Below, in pieces: positions 7,835 through 16,991 of a stretch of DNA of 64,000 nucleotides. Under the pieces are notes generated by a model. It was not told the origin of the DNA. It worked only from the letters and a program-made list of their open reading frames with translations, and did not search any database. Made by a program: the position numbers and the translations under genes. Position 1 is the stretch's first letter. Every line of letters starts with the position of its first letter. This stretch comes from Aurantimonas coralicida DSM 14790 (lineage in GTDB: Bacteria > Pseudomonadota > Alphaproteobacteria > Rhizobiales > Rhizobiaceae). The stretch spans positions 775,817 through 839,816 of the forward strand of contig NZ_ATXK01000002.1 of assembly GCF_000421645.1 (NCBI RefSeq), given 5' to 3'.

Positions 7835-8809
7835 TTAGTCGACCTGCATCTGCGCCTTCTCGGCAACCGGGATCCACTGCTCCAGCTGGCGTTTCACGAA
7901 AGCCTCGGCCACACTCACGCTGCCGCCGACGGCCGTGATGCCCTGCTCTTCGAAAACCTTCTTGGTAGAGTCCTTCTGAAGAAATTCGTTCAGCGCCTCG
8001 TTGAGTTTAGTTACGACCTCGTCTGGCGTTTCGGCTGGAACGTAGACGCCCCACCAAGTGCTCACCTCGTAGCCGTCGACCGAGTCGGCGACTGTCGGTA
8101 CGCCCGGCATCTGCTGGGTTTCCTTGGTTGTCGTGACGGCGAGTGCCTTCACCTTTCCGCTATCAACCAGCTCCGCGACGTTGGTGTAGTTGTCGAACAG
8201 GATATCCACGCGGCCAGCCATCAGGTCAGTCCGGGCCGGTGCGCTGCCGCCATAGGGAATGTGCACCATGTCAACATCCGCGAGGGACTTGAATAGCTCA
8301 CCCGACAAATGGTTTGAGGAGCCGTTGCCGGCGGAGGCATAGTTTACCTCGCCCGGGTTCTCCTTGGCGTAGGCAATGAGTTCCTCGACGGTGTTGGGTC
8401 CGAAGTCGGGATGGGCGACCAGCACGTTGAAGGCCTCGCCCAGTACAATAGCGTGCTTCAGATCTTTTTCGGTGTCATAGGGCAGCTCGGGGAAGAGGCC
8501 TGGATTGACGCCGAATGCGAAGGGCGAAATGCCCATTGTGTGCCCGTCTGGATCGGAGCTTGCGACATATTCGGTGCCAACGACCGTTCCTCCGCCAGGA
8601 CGGTTGTCGACCACGACGGACTGGTCCCAGCGCTCGCTGAAATCTTCCGAGATCATGCGAGCGACGGTGTCGTTGAAGCCGCCGGGTGGATAGGAGACGA
8701 CGATGTTGATCGTGTCGGACGGATAGCTGTCCTGCGCGACTGCAGGCGCTGCGAATGCGAGCGTGCCGGCCATGGCGGCGAACGCGAGGATACGGGGTGT
8801 TCTGAGCAT
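7835..8809 (-). CDS. tctC: tripartite tricarboxylate transporter substrate-binding protein TctC
   Basis: A 324-residue periplasmic binding protein of the Bug/TctC family. A signal peptide ends around APAVAQ; then come family features such as INIVVSYPPGGFNDTVARMI, VVVDNRPGGGTVVGTEYVA, and NYASAGNGSSNHLSGELFK. It delivers an organic acid to the TctA/TctB membrane pair, which is encoded divergently at 12002-13961. A strong GGGAGG ribosome binding site precedes the ATG. A 19-bp dyad about 70 bases upstream matches one near the enolase gene, suggesting shared control by the neighbouring GntR regulator. Confidence 0.92.
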   Translation of the reverse strand: MLRTPRILAFAAMAGTLAFAAPAVAQDSYPSDTINIVVSYPPGGFNDTVARMISEDFSERWDQSVVVDNRPGGGTVVGTEYVASSDPDGHTMGISPFAFGVNPGLFPELPYDTEKDLKHAIVLGEAFNVLVAHPDFGPNTVEELIAYAKENPGEVNYASAGNGSSNHLSGELFKSLADVDMVHIPYGGSAPARTDLMAGRVDILFDNYTNVAELVDSGKVKALAVTTTKETQQMPGVPTVADSVDGYEVSTWWGVYVPAETPDEVVTKLNEALNEFLQKDSTKKVFEEQGITAVGGSVSVAEAFVKRQLEQWIPVAEKAQMQVD

Positions 8810-8875
8810 GATTTAGGTCCTCCCAAGAAAACGGCTGAACCCGACGCCTCCCACAGGTTATCAGGTCCGACATAT

Positions 8876-8894
8876 CTGTCATAATATGTTACAG
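8876..8894. promoter_or_regulatory. candidate GntR operator before tctC
   Basis: CTGTCATAATATGTTACAG, an imperfect dyad with CTGT/ACAG ends. Its reverse complement aligns base-for-base in length with the dyad at 10764-10782. It lies in the tctC promoter region next to the gntR gene. Confidence 0.55.
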
Positions 8895-8932
8895 CTTTGT
8901 CGGTCAAGGGTTGTCAGCCAACTGAACCATAA

Positions 8933-9703
8933 TCACGTGATCGAGCGCCGCATCATTTCTTGGCCGCGGGCGATGACACGAACCTGCGAACGTTCGAGAT
9001 GGGTCAGCATCGCTTCGCGCGCAGCCTTTGGATCCTGAGCTTTGATCGCTTCGAAGATACTCCGGTGTTCGGCGAAGATCGCGGCGCGTCGCTCAGCCTG
9101 CCCGAGCTTCGAAAGATGGTAAGCGAGCGAGACGCCGAGATCGATGTCGTAGCCGATGATATCGAGCGCCTTCTCGTAGTGCTCGTTGCCGCCGGCCTTC
9201 GCGATCGCTCGGTGGAAAGCCTTATCAACATTGGGCCGCGCGTCCTTGTCGTCGAACCGCCGGAAATCTTCGAGCGCCTCTTCGATGGCGGCGAGATCGG
9301 TTGGACCGTTGCGAATCGCGGCATAATACGCCGCGTCCGGCTCGATGCTGCGGCGATATTCGAGCGCGTGCAGCATCACGGCCAGCCGGCTTTCCGCGTC
9401 TTTCGGCTTTGTGGGTGAACCGGTATCGGCGACGAACGAGCCCGAGCCCTTGCGCGAGACGATCAGCCCTTCGTCCCGCAGCCGGGTAAGGGCCTTGCGC
9501 ACCACGGGGCGCGAGACCGCGAAGAGCCGGCAGAGCTCGGCCTCGGCGGGCAGCCGGTCGCCGCTGCGCATCTCGCCGGAGGCGATGAGCTTTGCCAGAG
9601 CCTTGTAGACCTCGTCGTTGAGGCTGCGCTGGTGCGCCGGGCGGATCGCATGTTCGATCGAGCTGAGATCGAAGCGTTTGGGCTGCGTCGAGATCCGATT
9701 CAT
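8933..9703 (-). CDS. FadR/GntR-family transcriptional regulator
   Basis: A 256-residue GntR regulator of the FadR subfamily. The winged helix-turn-helix occupies about residues 27-93 (LPAEAELCRLFAVSRPVVRKAL, then the wing RKGSGSFVA). An FCD effector domain follows (about 105-235), all-helical, with the Asp/His metal-binding positions plausible in FHRAIAKAGGN and the AEHRSIFEAI region. It lies between the DapA-family gene and tctC. It probably represses the whole island until a sugar-acid intermediate binds. The ATG at 9703, 13 bases after the upstream stop, was chosen; longer starts overlap the aldolase gene. Confidence 0.88.
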   Translation of the reverse strand: MNRISTQPKRFDLSSIEHAIRPAHQRSLNDEVYKALAKLIASGEMRSGDRLPAEAELCRLFAVSRPVVRKALTRLRDEGLIVSRKGSGSFVADTGSPTKPKDAESRLAVMLHALEYRRSIEPDAAYYAAIRNGPTDLAAIEEALEDFRRFDDKDARPNVDKAFHRAIAKAGGNEHYEKALDIIGYDIDLGVSLAYHLSKLGQAERRAAIFAEHRSIFEAIKAQDPKAAREAMLTHLERSQVRVIARGQEMMRRSIT

Positions 9704-9716
9704 GACCGGGCCAGCA

Positions 9717-10709
9717 TCAAGAGTGGAGATATCCGGTGTCCCCAATCTCCAGGAGACTAGCGGCATGGGATTCGACCTCAGCAACAAGGTCGGCTGAAAG
9801 TTCCGAGCCATCTACCTTGAATGCAAGAGGGGCACTGCGCCAGCCTTTACCATAAGCGCGGAGGTGATCCATTGCCCGGTTGGCGTTGGAGAAGGCATTC
9901 GCCCCGCCTTCATTCGCGGCCGCGGCGAAGACCTTTTCGACGACCTCCGAGAGTGCGCCGGAGAGCTTGGCAGCCGCCTCGCCGTCGCCGCTTTCGTTGA
10001 GATCGAGGACCCGGCGGAGCGGCGTGGCAAGCGCATTGCCGGTGCTGAGAAGCCAGCCGTGATACGGCCCGGCAGGCTTCAGCGCTTCGAGATAGCCGCC
10101 CTCGGCGCCGCGCACCATGACGACGCCGTCATAGCCGTCCCGGTCCTTGGCGACGACATCCTCGCCGCTGCTGTCCTTGAACATTGTCACGCGCGGACTT
10201 GTCGCGAGAGCCGCCATCGTATCCGGCGCGATCGCGCACTGCGTGACCTGCGGCAACTGGTAAACCGCAACGGGAAGGGTGCTCGCCGCGAAAGCGTCCT
10301 CGAAATGCTTCCGGATCTGGTCCTGATCCGCATTCGCATCGACCGGCGGGCAGATCGCGACGCCGCGCAGGCGGGACTTAAGGCGTGGATGGGCTTCGAG
10401 CCGGTCTTCGAGATGTTCGAGACGGGCGATGACCTCGTCTGTCGTTGGCCGCAGAATACCGAAGAGAAGGGCGGCACCCTCCGGCAGATCGGGCGAATCG
10501 CCGAGATCGATCAGGGCGTCGAAGCGGGCATCGTCGAGTTCCCAGCCATCTCCTGTGGAGCCTGCCAGCATCACCTGCCGCACATGCGGGATCAGGCTGT
10601 TCCAATGTGCGAGCATTCTCTGGGCGTCGATGCCGCTGTCCGGCATGTAGTGCGTGAGGATCGGAACCCAAAGCGGATCGGCGGTGCCGGTGCGGAGGTC
10701 GAGGCTCAA
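9717..10709 (-). CDS. DapA-family aldolase/dehydratase
   Basis: A 330-residue class I aldolase-fold protein of the dihydrodipicolinate synthase/N-acetylneuraminate lyase superfamily. The Schiff-base lysine is in MFKDSSGED (K178), the conserved Tyr is in VYQLPQ (Y150), and the GSTGDG loop (about 50-55) replaces the usual GTTGE. Outside lysine biosynthesis, such proteins act as keto-deoxy sugar-acid dehydratases or aldolases. Beside an enolase-superfamily dehydratase and a Tct transporter, a role on 2-keto-3-deoxy acids is likely. It starts at a TTG with a good AGGAG site. It is longer than typical DapA (about 290). Confidence 0.85.
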   Translation of the reverse strand: MSLDLRTGTADPLWVPILTHYMPDSGIDAQRMLAHWNSLIPHVRQVMLAGSTGDGWELDDARFDALIDLGDSPDLPEGAALLFGILRPTTDEVIARLEHLEDRLEAHPRLKSRLRGVAICPPVDANADQDQIRKHFEDAFAASTLPVAVYQLPQVTQCAIAPDTMAALATSPRVTMFKDSSGEDVVAKDRDGYDGVVMVRGAEGGYLEALKPAGPYHGWLLSTGNALATPLRRVLDLNESGDGEAAAKLSGALSEVVEKVFAAAANEGGANAFSNANRAMDHLRAYGKGWRSAPLAFKVDGSELSADLVAEVESHAASLLEIGDTGYLHS

Positions 10710-10763
10710 GGAAAGCTCCTGTCAGTCTGGCAGATGAAATTTTTGCATACAGCTTGCGAATTT

Positions 10764-10782
10764 CTGTTACTTCATATTACAG
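10764..10782. promoter_or_regulatory. candidate GntR operator in divergent promoter
   Basis: CTGTTACTTCATATTACAG, flanked by TT and AA so that TTCTGT/ACAGAA is a perfect outer dyad. It lies between the divergent aldolase and enolase-family genes and matches the site at 8876-8894. Confidence 0.55.
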
Positions 10783-10843
10783 AAAACCACAACGTCAGCA
10801 TGACACCGAAATGGCTGGGAGTCGGTCGGTGGATAGGAGGACC

Positions 10844-11989
10844 ATGAAGATCAGCGCAATTACCGTCCATCCGGTGTCCTACCGGGTGCCGGAGGGAACC
10901 GATTTCCGCATGGGTGTCGGGCGGATGGTCAAGCGGGATGCCGTTCTCGTGAAGATTGTCAGTGACGACGGTATCACCGGCTGGGCCGAAGCCCATCACG
11001 GCCGCTCGCCGGGCGCGATCGCCAAGCTCATCCAGACGACGCTGGCGCCGATGATCATCGGCATGGACCCGCGCGACAATATCGGCATCTGGCATCATCT
11101 CTATCTCGGCCATTTCGCGACCCATGGTTTCGGCGCGGGCACCGCGATTGCCATGAGCGGTATCGATCTGGCCCTCTGGGACCTGCGCGGCAAGGCGTCG
11201 GGCTGGCCGATCTTCCGTCTCGCGGGCGGCGGAGCGAAGAGGATCAAGGCCTATGCGGGCGGGCTGACCCTCGGCTACCAGTCGACGGAGACGCTCGTCG
11301 AGGAGGCTCAGGGCTACGTTTCCATGGGTTACAAAGCCCTGAAGCTCAGGCTCGGCGACACGCCGAAGCTCGACGCGGCGCGGGTCGAAGCGGTGCGCGA
11401 CGCCCTCGGCGAAGACATCGACATCCTCTCCGACGTGAACGCCGCCTACGGGCTTGAGGAAGTTCGGCAGCTGATGCCGGCGCTCGACGCGGCGAATGTC
11501 GGCTGGCTGGAAGAACCGTTTCCGCCCTACGATTATCACGCTTATCGCAAGGCCTCCGAACTCGGCCGCACGCCGCTCGCGACCGGCGAGAACCACTACA
11601 CACGCTACGAATTCCAGCGCCTTCTGGAGGACGATGTCGTCACGGTCCTCCAGCCGGATCTTTCCAAGGCTGGTGGCCTGACCGAGGTCTATCGCATCGC
11701 GGCCATGGCATCGGCGCGCAAGCAGCGGGTTAATCCGCACAGCTCGATGACGGCGCTCAACATGTTCGCCTCGCTGCACCTTCTCTCCTCAATCGACAAT
11801 CCGGGCTATTTCGAAGCCGACGCGACGAGCTACAATCCGTTCCGGACCGATCTCGTCTCCGGTGCGTCGCTTGAGATCGACAAGGAGGGCTATCTGGTCG
11901 CGCCCGAAGGACCGGGGCTGGGTGTCGAGGTCGACGAGGATTTCGTCGCCCGCCATCCCCTCATCGACGGACCCTGCTACGTTCGATAG
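10844..11989 (+). CDS. mandelate racemase/enolase-superfamily acid-sugar dehydratase
   Basis: A 381-residue enolase-superfamily enzyme. The catalytic barrel shows K-x-R at ALKLRLG (K167, R169), metal ligands at SDVNAAYG (D198), WLEEPF (E223/E224) and TGENHYT (E249), and a His in NPHSSMT (H299), the mandelate racemase-group layout. Members abstract an alpha proton from an acid sugar, commonly leading to dehydration. K-x-R in place of K-x-K is a known variation and may bear on the stereochemistry of the substrate. AGGAGG precedes the ATG at 10844. First gene of an operon with tctB and tctA. The substrate is not determinable from sequence alone. Confidence 0.9.
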   Translation: MKISAITVHPVSYRVPEGTDFRMGVGRMVKRDAVLVKIVSDDGITGWAEAHHGRSPGAIAKLIQTTLAPMIIGMDPRDNIGIWHHLYLGHFATHGFGAGTAIAMSGIDLALWDLRGKASGWPIFRLAGGGAKRIKAYAGGLTLGYQSTETLVEEAQGYVSMGYKALKLRLGDTPKLDAARVEAVRDALGEDIDILSDVNAAYGLEEVRQLMPALDAANVGWLEEPFPPYDYHAYRKASELGRTPLATGENHYTRYEFQRLLEDDVVTVLQPDLSKAGGLTEVYRIAAMASARKQRVNPHSSMTALNMFASLHLLSSIDNPGYFEADATSYNPFRTDLVSGASLEIDKEGYLVAPEGPGLGVEVDEDFVARHPLIDGPCYVR

Positions 11990-12001
11990 GAGATCCCGAG
12001 A

Positions 12002-12448
12002 ATGTCTGGAATGCTGAAGGACCGCGATCTTCTCTCGGGTCTCCTCTTCCTTGCCATCGGTGGTGGTTTCTCCCTCGGCGCGCTCGATCTATCGATCGGC
12101 ACGGCGCGCCGCATGGGGCCAGGCTATTTCCCGCTGATGATCGGCAGCCTCTTGGCGCTGATCGGACTGGCGCTCATGGTCAAGTCGATCATCCGGCGCA
12201 GGCCCGTTCCGATCGAGCGGCTCTATCTACGCCCCCTCGCTGGGCTGACGCTCTCGATCTGCACCTTCGCCTTCCTCATTGAGGAGGCGGGGCTCGTGCT
12301 CACCTCTATCGCGACCGTGATCGTTGCTGGCGTTGCCTCGAGCGAGACGAAATGGACCGAGAACGCGCTGATCGCGATCGGCATGTCGGCCTTCTCGGTG
12401 ATCGTATTCAAGCTGCTTCTCGGCCTGCCGTTCCGGACATGGTGGTAG
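12002..12448 (+). CDS. tctB: tripartite tricarboxylate transporter small subunit TctB
   Basis: A 148-residue membrane protein with four predicted helices. The opening DLLSGLLFLAIGGGFSLGALDLSIGTARRMGPGYFPLMIG is characteristic of TctB (GPGYFP is the hallmark). It partners TctA for uptake of an organic acid bound by TctC. A GGAG site precedes the ATG, and it is separated from the tctA start by a single base. Confidence 0.93.
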   Translation: MSGMLKDRDLLSGLLFLAIGGGFSLGALDLSIGTARRMGPGYFPLMIGSLLALIGLALMVKSIIRRRPVPIERLYLRPLAGLTLSICTFAFLIEEAGLVLTSIATVIVAGVASSETKWTENALIAIGMSAFSVIVFKLLLGLPFRTWW

Positions 12449-12449
12449 A

Positions 12450-13961
12450 ATGGAGTCGCTCGCCAATCTCGCCCACGGTTTTGAGGTCGCGCTCGGGGTC
12501 GAAAATCTGCTCTATTGCCTCGTCGGCGTGGTGCTCGGCACTTTCGTCGGCGTGCTACCAGGCCTCGGCACGGTCACGGCGATCTCCATGCTCTTGCCGT
12601 TCACCTTTGGTCTCGATCCAATCCCCGCGATCATCATGCTCTCGGGCATTTTCTATGGCGGCCTTTTCGGCGGCTCGACGGCCTCGATCCTTCTGAACCT
12701 TCCGGGAACGCCGGCATCCGCCGTCGTCGCGCTCGACGGATACCCAATGGCGAAGGCCGGTCGCGCCGGCGTGCCGCTCTTTATGACGGCCGTCGCCTCC
12801 TTCGTCGGCGGCTGGTCGGCGATCTTCGCCGTCATCTTCGCCGCTCCCGCGATCACCCAGATCGCACTCGAATTCGGCCCCTCCGAATATTTCTCCATGA
12901 TGCTCTTCGGGCTTCTCGCGGCGGCCTTTTTTGCGTCGGACTCCTTCCTGCGCGCAATTGGCATGGTGCTCGTCGGCATCCTGATGGGGCTTGTCGGCAT
13001 GGACATCGTGTCGGGCATGATGCGTTTCACCTTCGGCATTCCGATCATGGCGGAGGGCCTCAGCTTCATCGTCGTTGCGATGGCGTTGTTCGGGCTTTCC
13101 GAAGTCATCCGTAATCTGGAACCAAACGCGGGCCGAGAGATCATTCAGACCGGCGGCGGATGGCGTTCCATGATGCCGACCCGTGACGAAGTGAAACGGT
13201 CGATCGGGCCGATGATTCGCGGCACCGGGGTCGGCGGCTTTCTCGGTGCGTTGCCTGGCGCAGGACCGACAATTGCCTCCTTCATCGCCTATGCGCTGGA
13301 GACGCGTGTGTCGCGCGAGCCGGAACGCTTTGGGAAGGGTGCGATCGAGGGCGTCGTCGCGCCGGAGGCCGCGAACAACGCCGCCGCCCAGACCGGTTAT
13401 ATCCCTACGCTGACGCTCGGAATTCCGGGCGATGCAGTGGGCGCGCTAATTCTTGGCATGCTTGTCATGAATGGCATTGCTCCGGGGCCGCGCGTGATCT
13501 CCAGTCATCCAGACCTGTTCTGGGGCCTTCTCGCCAGCATGCTAATCGGCAACTTTCTACTCCTGTGGGTGAACATTCCCTTCATCGGCATCTGGGTCCG
13601 AATTCTCTCGATCCCATACCGCATTCTTTATCCGATGATCGTGATTTTCCTCGCGATCGGCGTATACAGTGTGGCGAACAGCTCCTTCCAGGTTTTGCTT
13701 CTCGCCGGCCTCGGCGTGGTTGGCTATCTGTTTGCAAAGCTCAATTGCCCTGCGGCGCCGCTGCTCCTTGGGCTCATTCTTGGCCCAATGATCGAAGAGA
13801 ACCTCAGGCGCGCGTTGCTTCTGGGACGCGGCAGCCCCACGATCCTCTTTGAGACCCCGATCAGCGCGGTCCTTCTTGTCATGTGCGGACTCCTGCTGGT
13901 GTCCATGGCGGTACGCGCCGCTATCGGCTTCCGACAAAAACGATGGCGGTCTCCGGCATGA
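12450..13961 (+). CDS. tctA: tripartite tricarboxylate transporter large permease TctA
   Basis: A 503-residue permease with about 12 membrane segments and the TctA signatures GVLPGLGTVTAISMLLPFTF, GIFYGGLFGGSTASILLNLPG and GFLGALPGAGPTIASFIAYALE. It is the main translocating subunit and belongs with TctB and with TctC (encoded on the other strand). The full family length is present, with no frameshift. It ends the operon; no clear terminator follows. Confidence 0.95.
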   Translation: MESLANLAHGFEVALGVENLLYCLVGVVLGTFVGVLPGLGTVTAISMLLPFTFGLDPIPAIIMLSGIFYGGLFGGSTASILLNLPGTPASAVVALDGYPMAKAGRAGVPLFMTAVASFVGGWSAIFAVIFAAPAITQIALEFGPSEYFSMMLFGLLAAAFFASDSFLRAIGMVLVGILMGLVGMDIVSGMMRFTFGIPIMAEGLSFIVVAMALFGLSEVIRNLEPNAGREIIQTGGGWRSMMPTRDEVKRSIGPMIRGTGVGGFLGALPGAGPTIASFIAYALETRVSREPERFGKGAIEGVVAPEAANNAAAQTGYIPTLTLGIPGDAVGALILGMLVMNGIAPGPRVISSHPDLFWGLLASMLIGNFLLLWVNIPFIGIWVRILSIPYRILYPMIVIFLAIGVYSVANSSFQVLLLAGLGVVGYLFAKLNCPAAPLLLGLILGPMIEENLRRALLLGRGSPTILFETPISAVLLVMCGLLLVSMAVRAAIGFRQKRWRSPA

Positions 13962-14174
13962 GCGAGAGCTGTAGATCAGCTAAACCGAAGCATAGAGACC
14001 ACGGATCAAAACCTTAAGTCTCCTTGTCTTCCCACGTCGACGTCAGCACATCGGCGTGTCATCTCGATCGAAGGCTGAGAAGGTCTCATTCTTGTCAAGA
14101 ACTCCTTGGCGAACGAGTGTAAACGTTCGACTTTCGTATTTCAGGCGCGATACTTCTAGCGTATTATCTCCCGA
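13962..14174. other. AT-richer intergenic region downstream of tctA
   Basis: No supported gene. The base composition is visibly less GC-rich than the transporter operon, suggesting the edge of an accessory segment. Confidence 0.4.
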
Positions 14175-14339
14175 TTAGCTGGGAGCCGATCGCCAGACCC
14201 TGTCGACATCCTTTACCGACGACAATTCTCGCAATTTTTCAGGGGTCCAAGCTACGGTGAGCCGATACGTAAGCAGATGCTCGTCGGTCCATAACCGGGA
14301 TCTTCGGGCGATTTGTTCGTGTAGACAAGCGAATGGCAC
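14175..14339 (-). CDS. small hypothetical protein (54 aa)
   Basis: A short ORF opening at a GTG directly after an in-frame stop, with an AGG about 8 bases before it. The product is well balanced and protein-like (FACLHEQIARRSRLWTDEHL and later WTPEKLRELSSVKDVDRVWR). I cannot name a family, but the amino-acid composition is far from random for this GC content. It may be a small cytoplasmic protein or the tail of a decayed gene. Confidence 0.4.
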   Translation of the reverse strand: MPFACLHEQIARRSRLWTDEHLLTYRLTVAWTPEKLRELSSVKDVDRVWRSAPS

Positions 14340-14424
14340 CTTTTAACCTGCGATGCTCGGAAGCCGCCGGTCTCCTATCGGCCCCTCTCGGTCATAGAAG
14401 TTTACTGCAATCGATAGGCGCGAT

Positions 14425-15132
14425 TTAGCGGCACCAAGGATTGCCGCTATTGGGCCAACGCTGGGATAGTCCTTCAGCAATCAACACGTCACCCGCATCG
14501 CGACCGTCCGCGAGGGTGACGGTGACCAGCGTGCGCCCGTAGTAGCCTTTGCCGTATTGAGTAAGAGAGTAGCCGCGAGACATGAGCGTCCGCAGCCGAT
14601 CCCGAGCTGCATACCCTAGAGACCTTTCATTTGCGCATTCCGGTGATGATATCTCGGGCGTATCGATATTGGCGATCCGCCATTTGTCACCGTCCTGCCA
14701 CCCCGTGTCACCGTCGACGATGCAGGTTACCCGCCGCTTCGCTCTGTTTCTGCCCGAACAGGCTGGGATAGGACCACGATAATGGGGTCTGGTCGCGGCT
14801 GTGGTCGACCCGACGCCTTCGGAGGCGTCATTGAAGCTAATGACCACAGGAAGCCGGGCAATTGTCTCGCCGGCCTGTAACTTGAGCCACTCAAACGCCT
14901 GCAGACGATCGAGCAAGTGAAACCGATCAGCGATGATCGGTGCGGCGAACACCACCACGCATGCGAGCATGAGAAGTGGCCAGAAGGTGGAGTTGGGCTT
15001 TGGCGCCCGCGGCTTATTTCGCCGCTGTCGAGCTTCTTGAAGACTGCTGACATTGCGAAGCCACACGTCGCGACTCTCTCGATTGCGTGTGATCTGCGTT
15101 CGTGGCCGTTTCGATTGCCAAGGGCTGTCCAT
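14425..15132 (-). CDS. membrane-anchored SNase-like nuclease domain protein
   Basis: A 235-residue protein: a basic N-terminal region, one membrane span at about residues 50-66, then a staphylococcal-nuclease (TNase) domain. The SNase features CIVDGDTGW, WRIANIDTPE and GYYGRTLVTVTL are all present in order. Rhizobial genomes carry many such thermonuclease-family proteins. The anchor would place the domain in the periplasm. The last helix (GDVLIAEGLSQRW) ends the fold. No strong ribosome binding site is seen before the ATG. Confidence 0.78.
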   Translation of the reverse strand: MDSPWQSKRPRTQITRNRESRDVWLRNVSSLQEARQRRNKPRAPKPNSTFWPLLMLACVVVFAAPIIADRFHLLDRLQAFEWLKLQAGETIARLPVVISFNDASEGVGSTTAATRPHYRGPIPACSGRNRAKRRVTCIVDGDTGWQDGDKWRIANIDTPEISSPECANERSLGYAARDRLRTLMSRGYSLTQYGKGYYGRTLVTVTLADGRDAGDVLIAEGLSQRWPNSGNPWCR

Positions 15133-15367
15133 ACCGCAACGCTAACAACTGCTCGATAAGCTTTCGTCTATTCAGACTGAAAAATTCGCGATATCCCAAC
15201 GGTGCAACCCTCTGTATCCAGATTGCACTCCAATAACCTGACGTTGCCACCGGTAGCGACCCATTCCAGGCCAGCTTAAAACATCTACCCTCAGGCTGTG
15301 TTACCGCCCCAACTTCGTCACGTTTTTCGGGACCGTTTACAGTGAGGTTGCCGCCGAGGGGGAACGG

Positions 15368-15751
15368 ATGCGCCAACAAGTTTCAGCGGATAAAGAAAAA
15401 GAGCTCGGCGCTCGATTGCGCGGCTACCGAAATTATCGGGGTATGTCGCAGAGCGACCTGGGCAAGCATTTAGGTGTCACTTTTCAGCAGGTTCAGAAAT
15501 ACGAAAAAGGCGTCAACCGGATTTCCGGCATGCGCATCTTGGAAATTGCCAAACTCCTGGGAATTTCAGTGTCGACGCTGCTCGGGGAGGACAGCAGCGT
15601 TGAGCCTGTGGGCGAGATATCACCGGAGAGCTTGGGTTTGGTTCGCCGCTTGGAAGCTATGCCTAAGGCTTCGCGGCGGTCAGCAACAGAAGCAATGCTC
15701 CGCATTATAGATGCGATCGAGGGTGCCAATGCGGAACAGGATCCGACATGA
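15368..15751 (+). CDS. XRE-family helix-turn-helix regulator
   Basis: A 127-residue Cro/C1-type regulator. The helix-turn-helix domain is at about residues 13-70: RLRGYRNYRGMSQSDLGKHL, FQQVQKYEKGVNRIS, LEIAKLLGISVSTLL. A C-terminal helix (SRRSATEAMLRIIDAIEG) probably mediates dimerisation. Such proteins are abundant in rhizobia, often several per genome, with mostly unknown targets. A GAGGGGG site precedes the ATG. It is a monocistronic unit. Confidence 0.88.
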   Translation: MRQQVSADKEKELGARLRGYRNYRGMSQSDLGKHLGVTFQQVQKYEKGVNRISGMRILEIAKLLGISVSTLLGEDSSVEPVGEISPESLGLVRRLEAMPKASRRSATEAMLRIIDAIEGANAEQDPT

Positions 15752-15854
15752 TGCATGCCCCCGATAGCGAAGTTTATTCACTAAACTTCTGACTGCACTG
15801 TATTTCAAACTGTGGCAGCGGAACGTGGCATGGGGCCCTCCGGGTGAACAATCA

Positions 15855-16991
15855 TCAGGCCGTTCCTCCCAGCCTGTTCAGTCGTGCGATAAGTTCAGCC
15901 TGGCGATGCACGTGCAGCTTTTGGAAGATCGACTTCACATGCGTTCGGACTGTGGAAAGCGTATTCCCTCGTTGTTCAGCAATCGAAATCACCGAAATGC
16001 CGTCCCGCAGGGAGAGGGTGATAGCGATCTCGGTAGGGGTTAGACGGTAGCGCTCTTTCAAGATCTCCTCGAGCGGAGGTTTTCCGGTGGTGTAGAGTTC
16101 CACGTGGAAAGCGCGAGCATCGTGGCGCAATGATAGAGACACCGCAGCAGCATGGGGGAGGTCGCGGAGAGCAAGCGTTTTCCCGTTCGAGCCGGCGATC
16201 TCGACGTCGGGCTGGATCAACATGACACCTCCGGTGAAGCGCGCGTTGAGCTTTGCCTCTGCACGGGCGTCTTTCGCTCTCAGTCGTCCGAAGGATGTGT
16301 AGAGGAAGTCCTCCGATGCCAGCGCAGCCTCAGCCTGTCCCGTCGCATGAATGACATAGCCGCTTCCATCGGTCACCAGCACTCCCGTACTGGTCTCCAA
16401 CAGCAGTCGATGAGCGTTACGCTCGCGCTCGGCCATTTCGCGTAACCGGCGTCTGACTTCAAACGCGCGCCTGAGATGGGGCGCAATTGCATTCAAGAAG
16501 CCCATCTCTCGGGGCGAAAACTCGCCGGCACGGTCTCCTCGATAGAGGAGAAGGGAAGACATGCATCTGGGCTCTCTCTCAACGACTAGCAGAGAGCCGT
16601 GCGTGAAACCCTGGGGGGTGAGGATGCCCTGAACGGAGGGATCGCGGCTCCATACGCCTTCTTCGATCCCATCGTGCATATCGAAGGCAGAGCCTACTGG
16701 ACCCGTCATGAGCGCCTTGACGCCGATGTTGTCTTCGGGATTAGCGAATTGCTCGAAATGAAGTCTGACGCGTTCGGTATCAAAGCGGTAAGGAACCAAC
16801 AGCGCCTGGTCCGAGCCGGAGATACTCCCTGCGTCGATGACGACGGTGCTCTCTCGGAACTGCCTGCTGAGGAGGTCGGCCAGCTCCGACCAACCTTCGT
16901 CGGTCTCGGAGACGGCGGCCTCATACATGAAGCTGATCAAAATCGAAACGTCGATCTGAAAACTCCACAGGCTGCTGCTACAACGGCCCAC
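15855..16991 (-). CDS. LuxR-family transcriptional regulator
   Basis: About 378 residues with a C-terminal LuxR helix-turn-helix (YRLTPTEIAITLSLRDGISV, IAEQRGNTLSTVRTHVKSIFQKL). The N-terminal two thirds resemble the GAF/PAS-like sensory region of orphan LuxR regulators (opens with a short helix ending FMYEAA, later a PAS-like GVLVTDGSGYVIHA). No autoinducer-binding domain is recognisable. The GTG start at 16991 is uncertain; an ATG at 16928 would remove 21 residues. Its targets are unknown. Confidence 0.8.
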   Translation of the reverse strand: MGRCSSSLWSFQIDVSILISFMYEAAVSETDEGWSELADLLSRQFRESTVVIDAGSISGSDQALLVPYRFDTERVRLHFEQFANPEDNIGVKALMTGPVGSAFDMHDGIEEGVWSRDPSVQGILTPQGFTHGSLLVVEREPRCMSSLLLYRGDRAGEFSPREMGFLNAIAPHLRRAFEVRRRLREMAERERNAHRLLLETSTGVLVTDGSGYVIHATGQAEAALASEDFLYTSFGRLRAKDARAEAKLNARFTGGVMLIQPDVEIAGSNGKTLALRDLPHAAAVSLSLRHDARAFHVELYTTGKPPLEEILKERYRLTPTEIAITLSLRDGISVISIAEQRGNTLSTVRTHVKSIFQKLHVHRQAELIARLNRLGGTA

